Assembly: GCA_034670405.1 (NCBI GenBank)
Contig: JAXDDX010000005.1
Location: 2,581,001-2,645,000 of the forward strand
DNA from: Hoplostethus atlanticus
Lineage: Eukaryota; Chordata; Actinopteri; Trachichthyiformes; Trachichthyidae
Reading direction: 5' to 3'
Length of the DNA: 64,000 nucleotides
The notes beneath the pieces were generated by a model that saw only the letters and a program-made list of their open reading frames with translations, ran no database searches and was not told where the DNA came from. This document shows positions 14,096 to 24,485 of this stretch, piece by piece (within the stretch, counting starts at the first letter, position 1; each line of letters opens with the position of its first letter). A program made the position numbers and the translations under genes.

Positions 14096-14122
14096 CTGAT
14101 AACTGATAAAAACAGTTATCAG
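14096..14122. promoter_or_regulatory. Perfect 10-bp inverted repeat with divergent GATA motifs
   Basis: The arms CTGATAACTG (14096-14105) and CAGTTATCAG (14113-14122) pair perfectly around the 7-nt loop ataaaaa. Each arm holds a GATAA core on opposite strands, and a run of Gs lies immediately upstream (14085-14095). Paired GATA motifs can bind GATA factors, but a regulatory role here is inference only. A chance hairpin is possible. Confidence 0.3.
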
Positions 14123-14239
14123 CATGAGGACACAGCTTCCTCTTATCAACACCAGCCACAGAGAGATTAAAACAGTTTGTTCCAGTAAATGTCTACTATT
14201 ATGCCTTAAATCAGCCATGTCACCCGCGATTAGGGGGAG

Positions 14240-14800
14240 GACAGCCTTAATTACAGGCAGCAGACAATATTCAGCGTTTATGCAATGAATTACTATTATT
14301 TACGCAACTGTGCCAAAAGCGTCGGCTTAAACTAAACCCTTACCAGACATGGCACCACAAACGTATTGTTGCCTAAAACCCTGCACCATCAACTGCCTGT
14401 CTTCGAGGAAAATAACAAAAGGCAGCTAAAAGTTTATAGCATCAGCGGCAATCTGTTTTCTATGTCAAGTGGAGCCCGCCGCGTGTCCGCATCTTAACCG
14501 AAGCCGTCGATGACAGTCGTATTGACATGATCGGCACCGAGTCGGTCCGCAAGGGCCTCGTCTGCTGCAGCCATTGTTTCCTCCATTGTTCTCCCTCGCG
14601 ACTTAAATAAAGAGGGCCTGCAAAGCCGCACGGCTCTAAATATGTATTTCTGCTGTGCTAATTAGAGACTGTCCGTCAAGCAGGCACCGAGCCCAGGACG
14701 AGGGACGGCTAAATATACCAAAACAAAAACAAAGCTCCCAAATGGAAAATTATAAACATTTAGACATAATGTCACAGACAAAATTGCAAATATAACTGGA
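14240..14800. promoter_or_regulatory. Candidate non-coding regulatory block
   Basis: This block has little low-complexity sequence and no coding frame. It shows clustered transcription-factor-like words: ttaattaca near 14249, two CATTGTT Sox-type motifs at 14572 and 14585, the palindrome CTAATTAG at 14658-14665 (homeodomain type), and AT-rich CTAAATAT words near 14637 and 14709. Such texture is typical of vertebrate conserved non-coding elements, but conservation cannot be seen from one sequence. Low confidence. Confidence 0.22.
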
Positions 14801-16825
14801 AAGGTGATTTTTTTTTTGTGTGTGTGAGTTTGTTTTAGTGCAAGAGGAAAGCTCTACTGACAGCGGTTTGGTCACACGCTCTGAGAATGTGACGCTGATT
14901 TAAGGGTAGAAGAGGTCACTGTAGCAGGAGTAGCGGAGTGGTGATATTAGGTACAGGGAAGAGAGATTGATTTAAATGGGCAATTTCAGATTTGATCCGC
15001 AAAGCAAAAATGTCACTTTCTTTCAGGGATATTCCTAGAAACAAGCATAACATTGAATACGGCCACAAGTTTCAAGAAAACTTCCCTCGATTTCCAGAAA
15101 GAAGAAAGCCGATTTGCATTGGAAGCACCCCATCTGCAAAAGCTCTTCACTTGTTTTTTAAAAAAAATTACATTTTAAGACTCAGTAGTGAATGTGCTAC
15201 GATGGATATTTCTTTGGACGTGCGTAACATTCCATGACAAAAGGAAGAATTCCTATTCTACCATGTATTATTACATAACTTAATGGCAGGAAAATATTTT
15301 TTTTCTCGGTGAAATTCCTTTTCACTGGATGCATCTCTGTGAACCGGTGCCAGATTCAAATTCATGCGACACGCCTCTGAGGAAAGTTGGCGCTTCCTGC
15401 TAAAAAGCTTCTTAGCAGGAGCATACCAAAGTTGCGGGAGATAATTTTGCTCAACTCCATCTAAATTCCCAAACTAAGTACCTTGGGAATCCTTCAAATT
15501 GCTATCTGAAAAAACTTTTTTTTTTCCACCCAAACAGCTGAATTTGTCCCTGCTATACTCAACAATAATCTTAGCATCTCACAGAGTTCATGCAAGCCTT
15601 TGCTGTTTTTTTCTCTCCCCGCCCCCAAGAGAATTTAGTTCATATTTCTCTCTGTGTATACTGGCAGGGGGTAATAATCTTCATTCACTCCTCCAGTGCG
15701 ATTTCGGCTCTGTTGGGTCAGTCGGTTCCTATCACTGCGGCAGTCATTTCACCGGTCCCTCCCTCTCCCGTCTCCCTGCCAGTTTAGATAGAAGTGGCGG
15801 TGACTCAGCCTCCAGGAAGGTGAAATGTTTTACTGTTCACACATTTCCCCCTTGCTGACCTCGAGTAACTTCTCTCTTCCCTCCTCACAAAATAGCGCTC
15901 CTTGAGATCCTTCAGCACCGCCAACCAGCGGATCTTGACACATCTGGGAATCAAGGGTGGATTAAGTGGTCTGTGTCCACAAGTGTGTTTGAAAAGTGAG
16001 AGTACGTCAAAAGGCAGAAGAATGGAAGCCATGGCACAAGCCTTGACTGGCATGTTCCACTCTGTGGAAATATGTGACCAGCAAAGAATTAAAGGCATAC
16101 AAGTGTGTTTGACGAAAGGCTTAACAAGGAGTCAATGAAAGGAGCACTTGTTTGTTGGTATTAAGCTGTGGGGAAGGAAAAACTGGCATTGCAGCTACTG
16201 TGTGTGTTTTAGTAATAATAAATATTAGATATTGTTGTGGATTTATTATATTTCTTCTAACAAATCCCAGCTAAAACTGCATTGTGACAACACTGATATT
16301 ATCACTCCCCTGTGGCTGTATTAGATAAATTATGGAGGATAATAAAAAATAAAAATGATGGTCTGAAATCTAATCTAAATTGAACTTCCCAACTCCCCTT
16401 AGTTGATGTCTGAGGTGATTAACTACATAGCCTGCAATGAGTCTGTTTCCTTGAGGAAACTCTCCATCTTATTTTTTATTTTTTTTTGCATCTGTAGAGC
16501 TTTCGGAACATGCAGTTGAAATCAAAACAGCATTTTGCGAAGAGTGATATGAGCCGTTTACACTTTCCTTTCTAGCCCGGCCGCAGATGGACATCAAAGT
16601 CTTGGATGGAGATGAAAGGTAGCGGGTTCCGTTCCGCCGATCCTGACCTTCTTACCGACAGGCTGACCAGCTGCTGAACAGAGTGAGCACCAACTGACCA
16701 CACACAATAGATTGCATGCTGTATGCTGTATACAACATAGTATACTGTTGACTTGGCAGCACACATCACACACATCCTTCTTCTAGCCTTATGAGGACCT
16801 TACACTCACTCGCTAAATGGTAGCT
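14801..16825. other. Intergenic stretch, no gene seen
   Basis: AT-rich DNA with short homopolymers (T runs at 14809-14817 and 16471-16487). No exon, RNA gene or complete repeat was recognised. The frame at 15499-15858 (119 codons) has no domain and starts within CT-rich sequence. Confidence 0.4.
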
Positions 16826-17945
16826 CTTAACCCTAAACCCAAGTTCTAACCCTAAACTAACTAGGACCAATTACAATCTTAACCCTAAACCCAAGATCTA
16901 ACCCTAAACTAACTAAGACCAATTACAATCTTAACCCTAAACCCAAGTTCTTACCCTAAACTAACTAGGACCAATTACAATCTTAACCCTAAACCCAAGA
17001 TCTAATGCTAAACTAACTAAAACCAATTATAATCTTAACCTTAAAGCCAAGATCTAACCCTAAACTAACTAGGACCTATTATAATCTTAACCCAAAACCC
17101 AAGCTCTAACCCTAAACTAACTAAGACCAATTACAATCTTAACCCTAAACCCAAGTTCTAACCCTAAACTAACTAAGACCAATTACAATCTTAACCCTAA
17201 ACCCAAGTTCTAACCCTAAACTAACTAAGACCAATTACAATCTTAACCCTAAACCCAAGTTCTAACCCTAAACTAACTAAGACCAATTATAATCTTAACC
17301 CTAAACCCAAGATCTAACCCTAAACTAACTAGGACCTATTATAATCTTAACCCAAAACCCAAGCTCTAACCCTAAACTAACTAAGACCAATTACAATCTT
17401 AACCCTAAACCCAAGTTCTAACCCTAAACTAACTAGGACCTATTATAATCTTAACCCAAAACCCAAGCTCTAACCCTAAACTAACTAAGACCAATTACAA
17501 TCTTAACCCTAAACCCAAGTTCTAACCCTAAACTAACTAAAACCAATTATAATCTTAACCCTAAACCCAAGTTCTAACCCTAAACTAACTAAGACCAATT
17601 ACAATCTTAACCCTAAACCCAAGCTCTAACCCTAAACTAACTAAGACCAATTACAATCTTAACCCTAAACCCAAGTTCTAACCCTAAACTAACTAGGACC
17701 TATTATAATCTTAACCCAAAACCCAAGCTCTAACCCTAAACTAACTAAGACCAATTACAATCTTAACCCTAAACCCAAGATCTAACCCTAAACTAACTAG
17801 GACCAATTACAATCTTAACCCAAAACCCAAGTTCTAACCCTAAACTAACTAGGACCTATTATAATCTTAACCCTAAACCCAAGTTCTAACCCTAAACTAA
17901 CTAGGACCTATTATAATCTTAACCCTAAACCCAAATCCTAATCCA
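16826..17945. repeat. 52-bp minisatellite, about 21 copies, telomere-like words
   Basis: A tandem array with a 52-bp period. Each unit reads cttaaccctaaacccaagtt, then ctaaccctaaactaactaag, then accaattacaat. Every unit carries two AACCCTAAAC-type words, close to telomeric CCCTAA/CCCTAAA. Variant units recur: one with aggacctattataatc followed by acccaaaacccaagctc is repeatedly followed by a unit with aagaccaattacaatc, giving a higher-order order of units. The array begins just after ggtag at 16821-16825 and decays into the L2 element at about 17940. It is non-coding; the stop-rich frames exclude a protein repeat. Confidence 0.97.
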
Positions 17946-18642
17946 AAACCACCCAATTGTAGCCAAAATCGATGGCTCTGGACTCATCCTTCTCGGTGAC
18001 TTCAACATCCAGACTGAGAAGCTTGACCTTCTTCTTTCGTTCCTTGCCTCCTTCGACCTAGCCCTCTCCCCATCTCCTCCTACCCACAAGGCTGGCAACC
18101 AACTGGACCTAATCTTCACCAGACACTGTTCTACTGCCAACCTCTCCGTCACTCCTCTTCATCTCTCTGACCACTACTTCATGTCCTACACTCTCTCTCT
18201 CTCGTCTCCCCCCTCACATCCTCCCCCTACCCACATGGGTTCTTCTCGTCGCAATCTCCGCTCGCTCTCTCCCACTGATCTTTCCTCTTCTGTTCTCTCT
18301 GCTCTCCCTGCCCCTGAATCTTTTTCTCTTCTGTCCCCTGACACTGCCACTGATCTTCTTCTCTCTACTCTGTCCTCTTCTCTGGACCATCTCTGTCCCC
18401 TCACCTCCAGGCCTGCACGCCAAACTCCACCTGCCCCTTGGTTGTCGGACTCAGTGCGTACTGAGAGACGGAGCCTGAGAGTGGCTGAGCGCAAATGGAG
18501 AAATGGCAAACTTACCTTCCAATCTCTCCTTCCCACTTTTTCCTCCTCTCTATCTGCTGCTAAAGCTGCTTTCTTCTGCACTAAAATTCAAACTTCTGCT
18601 TCCAACCCTAAAAAACTCTTTGAAACTTTCTCTCGTCAGCTC
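17941..18642 (+). pseudogene. L2 endonuclease C-terminal part plus linker
   Basis: An open frame of about 230 codons in frame with 17941, containing the apurinic endonuclease motifs LILLGDFNI (17980-18006) and LHLSDHYFMSY (18160-18189). The GDFN asparagine/aspartate and SDH aspartate/histidine are the conserved metal and catalytic positions of LINE endonucleases that nick target DNA. A Ser/Pro/Thr-rich linker follows, then PPAPWLSDSVR and RVAERKWR, the usual run-up to the reverse transcriptase. The N-terminal half of the endonuclease is absent. The frame runs out of register at the deletion join, ending at 18714 after shifted codons. Confidence 0.8.
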
Positions 18643-19031
18643 GTCTGGTGTTCAACCGCCCCAAGTTCTCCCACACAACTACCCTTCTCCGTTCTCTACA
18701 CTGGCTCCCTGTAGCAGCTCGCATCCAGTTCAAGACCCTGGTGCTAGCCTATAGGGCAGTGAAAGGAACAGCTCTTTCTTACCTCCAGGCTATGGTCAAG
18801 CCTTACACCCCCGCCCGACCACTTCGCTCTGCTGCCTCGAGGCGACTGGTTGCCTCGTCGCTCAGAGGTCCCTGCGGCCGATCTACACGGTCACGGCTCT
18901 TCTCTGTCCTGGCCCCGCAGTGGTGGAATGAACTCCCCACTGATGTCAGGACAGCAGAGTCGCTGCCCATCTTTCGCCGCAGGCTGAAAACCCACCTCTT
19001 CAGGAAACACTACCCTGACTCTTCCTCTTAG
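18642..19031 (+). pseudogene. L2 reverse transcriptase C-terminal fragment
   Basis: Encodes LVFNRPKFSHTTTLLRS, WLPVAARIQFKTLVLAYR, RSTRSRLFSVLAPQWWNEL and HLFRKHYPDSSS, followed by a stop at 19029-19031. It lies in a different frame from the endonuclease part, so the deletion also broke the frame. It is near-identical to 4489-4882. It has no catalytic residues and cannot act alone. Confidence 0.85.
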
Positions 19032-19335
19032 CCTTGCCTATTTGTCGTCAATTATTTGTATGAGCTCTTGTTTATTGGCTCTTGTTTATTTGATACACTT
19101 ATTTGTCTTAGCTCTTTCTCATTTGATTTTCCTATTTGTCTCATTTGTTTAAGAAAAGTAGGTAGCTAACTTATTGCACTTTTACCTTAGCACTAGTTAT
19201 GCTCTTAGTTGCTTGTTTAGGAAGGAAATGCACTTATGATTTCTGGTGACTAGTAGTTTTCTTGCCTACCTATGTTGAATGCACTTATTGTAAGTCGCTT
19301 TGGATAAAAGCGTAATAATAGTAGTAATGTAATGT

Positions 19336-22300
19336 AAAAAAATTCCTCACTTTGGAAGATGTTCCTAATTTTTCTATGGTCCACACAAATGATCATTAAC
19401 ACTAACCAGACTTCAGCTTCTTCTCTCTCTCTCTATTCTCTAACGGGTGCGCTTGATGGATGGCTCCAATGAAGAGACTGGGGAAAGAAACAATGTTATG
19501 GTTGAAACTATACCCCAGCATACCCAAACAACGCTTGTAAAAGATGGCTCGCGTTCAAAAGGAAGGTAGTCCGAGGCCCTGCGTGTTTTTCCTTTGTACG
19601 TACACAAGGAAGTATTCTGGCAACTCGTTTGTCACTGTTTTTATTTTGTTCTCTGGCACAGGGAACCCTGTCCAAATATAGAGCAGGATCTGTTTCCATT
19701 GAAACCGATATCATAATGACGTGACATAATTTTCCCATTATCTGAGATGTTTGATTCGCCAAAAGCATTTTGGGTTTACAAAAGTCAACTAAGAGCCGGA
19801 GCTTTACAAACACCATGTTCCCTTCACAGACAGTTTTGGACAGATGGTAGGCATTTACGTGGTATCGACTTTCATACACAATAATGTGTTGCCCGCAGCA
19901 AGCTGGAGAATGGAAACGCTGCCATAACATACACACACACACTAGCACAAAGTATCATCCATGCCTTAGTAAGAGACTCCCTGTTGGGGCTTTAGTGTGT
20001 GTGTGAGCCTTACATGCAATGCTCCCTCAATTGGGGCTGGAAATTATTTCGTTGCCACACAAATTAGCGCCACTTACGTCAGATGAGACTGAACTGCCCC
20101 TCTGTGTGTCGAACAGGACGTCGACGGTACACAAACACGCTGTCAAACCATCAGCCAGGCCAAATTACCTCCGCTGACCAAGAGTGTCTTTGTGTCCCAC
20201 CCCCCCTCCCCCCTCCCACCCCTTAGCAACCATTTGTCAGCCCCAACAGCCAGAAAATAAAACCAAGCCCAGCGTGATTTAAAAAACGGACGCTGATGAT
20301 GCAAGAGAAATTCATAAGCCCCAGAGTTCGTGTGTGTGTGTGTGTAAGGTCTGATAGAAAGACAGGCAGATGTACATGTGGTTTGCATTGTTGCATTGTT
20401 GTGAGTGCTCTATTTGGGTTTAAAGAGGCAACAGACCGCAGCTTGGAAACCCCGACGGTATATGCTGCGTGGCAAACCATCAGGGCGTTAATGCTTGTGT
20501 ACATTTGTGTGTGTGTGCACATGTGAGAACTCGCATGTGCTCACCTGTGCGCGCAGGTAAATGGGAACGGAAGGTTTCGGATAAATGGAACAAGAACGGG
20601 CGGCGTTCTCCATCCGTCCCTTGCGATTCTAGTCGACAAACACCCAGAGAGTCAGCGAACATGAAACCAGATTCTCTGTCGGGTCAGTGTTGGCTCATCA
20701 TTAGTAGTAATTGGATTTGACTTGGTATTCCCGAGTGTTCAAAATAATATCAAGGTTTCAATCTTGACTTTTTACCAGTTCTGCTCTCAAGAGTAGCATC
20801 TGTATCACAAACGTTGCCTTTGAGACACATTCGGAGTTTGGAGTTTCTGCACTTAAATCCATTTCTACTGATGATTAACAGGCCGTTTAAAAATGTACAT
20901 TTGAGTCACATCTCTTTTCTATAAAATACAATCTGAGGGGGTGACCACACGATGAGGTACTGAGTTCAAATTCCTTTCTTCAATATCCAGAAAAAGGCGT
21001 GACGCCATATTTCTGCATCATAAGGAAGCAATAAAATAGGCACCCTGTTTTGCATTAGTATTTCCTAGCCCTGTGTCCCACCAAAACTCCTGAATCGATG
21101 ATCTTGTTCAGATCTGAACTGGCAGAGGAAGGACGAGAATCAGGAAACGATGGCAAGACAACATGGACGTGACAGCTCAATCACCCTGCCAGATTCCAGT
21201 TCTTCTTGGCACATATGACCAATAATTGACTTGCCGCTGCCTATTAGCCTGAGAACAGAGAATTGCTATCTTTAGGACGACAAGGACGCTTCTCTATGGT
21301 CACTCTGTGCCCGAGGAACACTTTGGTCAATTGAGGACGGTTGTATGAGGCTGGTGTAAGGTGACTTTCAATTTGAAGTGACTGACAGGCCACGTCAGTA
21401 GCCATTACCGGAGATAGGTATAGAACACAAATTAGCTACGGTGAATTTGAACTGTCCAAAGCGGTTGGTATGATATGATACGTTACTTGTTCGGTCTTTT
21501 TAATGAAGCCAATGTTTTTCTTATCAGTGAAAATGAGCATGTTTCTTTGGAATGAGTTCACATATTTCAATTATTGTGGTAATGCAGGAAAGCGGCGAAC
21601 ACGCCAAAGAGATACCGAACCAGTTTGGCATCAAAAAGCGTCGGCATAAACTGGACCTATTAGAATGAACTATATCAAAATGAAATATCCAATGAATGTT
21701 GGATGAATCTGTTCACAGCGATCCCATAAATATGTAATGGTGCAATAACATGACCCAACAACCATTAAAACCTACAGCGCGGGCCACATTAGAGGCCGGG
21801 TGGTTCTATAATCCTCAGTAATCTCTGGTTGTACGGTTGAACATGGACCAGGGAATCTTCACCCCCTGTAGCTTCAAGTTGTGACCTACCCTTGGTTTTA
21901 GTGTTTCATGTAAATATAGTGTGTAATGACACACTGTCAGGGCACGGATGCTATTATAGCCTTCCTACCAAGCAGAGGTCATCTCTGCCACCCCGCCCAA
22001 AGGAGGGGCTGCCTCACCACCGTGGTTAAAGGCCCTGCTTTCACCCTGACCAAAATGACAGATGTGATTTTATCTTTACATTCTGACCGGGGTTTGTGGC
22101 GGAGAGCGCTGAGAATCCTATCTGAAAGCTTACAAGCAGATACTTGTTGATTAGCGGCGGTGTTTCGATCGTTTTTTTGCGTTGTCGGTTTATCTTGCCC
22201 CCGCCCCTTTAAGACGACGTGAGGGACGTCAACACATCGCAGTGCTCAATGATTAGGAGAGACTGAGAGAATTTGGCGTGAAAAGAAGCATCCTTTGTAT

Positions 22301-24426
22301 TCCAGCGTTGATTCAATCCAAGGAGAGATTTACGAATTCTTCCCTTTGAAAGTTCACATGGTGATAGGCTGTATATTAGCCTGGCTAATGTACACTCTGA
22401 AATACAACTGTTCAGTTCTACCGCAACCATTCCAAAAACACTTATTTTAAAAGGTTGCAGCCAACCGGTCATATTCAGCAGTAAAGAACTTTGAACTTGG
22501 AAACGTTAAAAAGTTAAGAGCAACGATGCAATTCAGTTGTTCTGCAGACAAAGCCATTCCCAACATTCATAAATTGTTTGCGAAGTGACATACTGGAAGC
22601 AGTTGCTCCAAACAGCATAGCAGTCACAGCGCACTACAGTACAGTTTGATCTTTATCTTCCAAATACTTCCAAAGAACACAGTAAGGGCCAAAAGTACAT
22701 ACTGAGTGATGTTCGTGATCTTCTCAGAAGATTCTCCAGATGCTGTGTGTTTCAGATTAAGCCCATGGGTCTTTCCCTGGTGTCCAGATCCCAGTTCAAG
22801 CCATCCTTACAGGACACAGCTCGCTCTATCCCGCCTTTCCACTTGATCTCATAAAAGCCCAGGCTGTGCCACGAGGAAAATATTGCACTCTGAAGTTATT
22901 AGTTGTGCTTTGAACTCTCACCTTTCTCCTAAAGTCTGCTTATGGTCGGTTTTACACTTCAGAAGCAAATTAAAAGTGAGACCTTCAGGCAGGGGCCCAT
23001 ATAGTCCCGCTGGTCCTTCTTCTCATGCACTCCTCTGAGGACATTTCATTAGTAGGCTGACTATTCTTTCCCTATAGGCTTAAACTGCATGAGGAAGGGT
23101 AAATGACCAGGTGGCAGACAAACAGCACAGTGAGTGAGAGGACCAACTACTCCATCATTAACTACAGTCACACCTCTCAGACTTCTGGAATGTAAAATGA
23201 ACATAGTTGAAAAAATAGCCATAGAGAAAATATCCAATACCACACTAATCAATACAAATGTTGCGCTAGGGTTACAGTTCAAAAAGTAACACAGTCATCA
23301 GTTCCCACATTTATCTCCCATCAAATGCTGTCAGTGTGAATTTGAAATAAGCTCAGGAGACCCCAAAAGAATGAAATAACTGCGGTACATGCTCCTCAGA
23401 TGACACGAACATGCATTAATAAAAAATAGACTTCCATGTCTACATTCCAGTAGACTGAACTGTATGTAAGCGTCTGGAAGTATATTGCGTGGAAGATTGT
23501 GAAAGAACTGCAGCAACTGAATGTTCCATTTAAAGTTTTTTTTTTTTTTTTTTTTAAATATATCCCTTAATCACAGAACATGTCTCAAAGGTCTTTTCAG
23601 AGACGAGCCTACCTAGATCTAGCTAGTCAACGATAAAACACAAAACAAGATAAACTCATTTAGAACACGGGAAGCAAAGGCAGAACACAAAACACTAACA
23701 GACAGCTCCAGCCTTACAAGGAAGAACTCCCAAGAAGCCTGATTAGGAAAGGAAAAAAATGGAAGAAACCTTGGGTGGGGCAGTTCAAAGAGCTGCCGGA
23801 ACAAATAATGGGTAGTGACATGGATGAGATAATGAGATAGGGAAAAAACAAATAGGGTAGATGGGACTTGGCCAGGGGCAGGGGGCCAGCACCGGCATCC
23901 GGTGCCATTTCATATTCTAAGGAAAAGTCTAAATATAATCCACGCTTTCAGTGACCTGTGGGATAAATAATAATAAACTCACAACAATATTTAAACCTAT
24001 TCTCAAGGCCTAAACACTGTGACATGGTTGCAGATCATGATTACGCGAGGGTCCGACAGGACAATCTGCAGTCCATTTTCAGTCCCTTTTCACAACGAAA
24101 TCCGACTGTGATTGATAGAGCGCTATAACTTTTGGAGGACATGTAGTAAGAGATGGACAACCTGTACCTTTGTTCTTCCCTGACCTGGTGCGATCAAATC
24201 TCCATGCAACTACGACTTTTGCGGTCACGGTCACTTCCTTCACCAGATCACTGCAAAGGACAAATCCAGGAAAACCCAAGATCAGGTCAAGACAGGAAAC
24301 ACACGTTTAGTTTTTATGTAGGTGGTTATTTGCTATACAGGCAGTCTGAAAAGACTGGAATCATGGGGATAACAGTAATGTCATATTTGTTTTGTGTTGT
24401 ACATGTTTTCCCTGCACATACTAGGT
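19336..24426. other. Intergenic stretch, no gene seen
   Basis: No supported exon. The longest frame (146 codons, minus strand, 19508-19948) shows no domain I recognise. Short GT runs occur near 20330 and 20507, and a run of 20 Ts at 23536-23555. A 45-codon minus-strand frame ending at TGA 22752-22754 has protein-like composition but no supporting context. Confidence 0.4.
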
Positions 24427-24485
24427 GTCAGGACGGCCAAGTGGCCAAGTGGTCTAGGGCGGCTGGTGGCTTCCCTATGACTCAG
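24427..24485 (+). pseudogene. tRNA-like fragment (Leu/Ser type 5' half)
   Basis: The sequence starts gtcaggacggccaagtgg and repeats gccaagtgg, then continues with tctagggcgg. The word TGGCCAAGTGG matches the RNA polymerase III A-box consensus, and the start resembles a tRNA-Leu acceptor and D arm. No B-box or matching acceptor 3' strand is visible downstream. It could be a tRNA pseudogene, the head of a SINE, or chance. Confidence 0.25.

Larger units (their letters stand above)
17941..19335 (+). mobile_element. L2 (Maui-type) LINE with internal deletion, copy B
   Basis: Same family as 3665-5178. It begins inside the endonuclease domain, directly at the end of the 52-bp array, continues through the linker, then jumps at 18636-18642 straight to the C-terminal part of the reverse transcriptase. 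The region that contains the GVPQGS and YADD motifs in copy A is missing. The 3' end matches copy A up to gtaagtcgctttggataaaagcgt and finishes in a short AT/GTAATA-rich tail. The deletion junction has the 7-base overlap cagctcg. Confidence 0.88.

Noticed and set aside
16826-17945. CRISPR-like array
   Set aside because: The 52-bp units are head to tail without unique spacers and the genome is vertebrate, so this is a minisatellite.
16826-17945. A true interstitial telomere tract
   Set aside because: The CCCTAA words are embedded in a longer 52-bp unit and are not in pure hexamer tandem.
18181-18714. A host Ser/Pro-rich protein gene
   Set aside because: It contains the SDH motif and linker of an L2 endonuclease and is flanked by L2 sequence, so it belongs to the retrotransposon.
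19508-19948. 146-codon minus-strand frame
   Set aside because: The longest frame outside the known elements, but it has no domain, no splice context and no codon pattern that I can support.
22752-22887. 45-codon minus-strand stretch containing FYEIKWKGG and GLNWDLDT, ending in TGA
   Set aside because: Composition is protein-like and an AG precedes it, but one short frame with a faint chromodomain-like word is not enough. No flanking exon was found.
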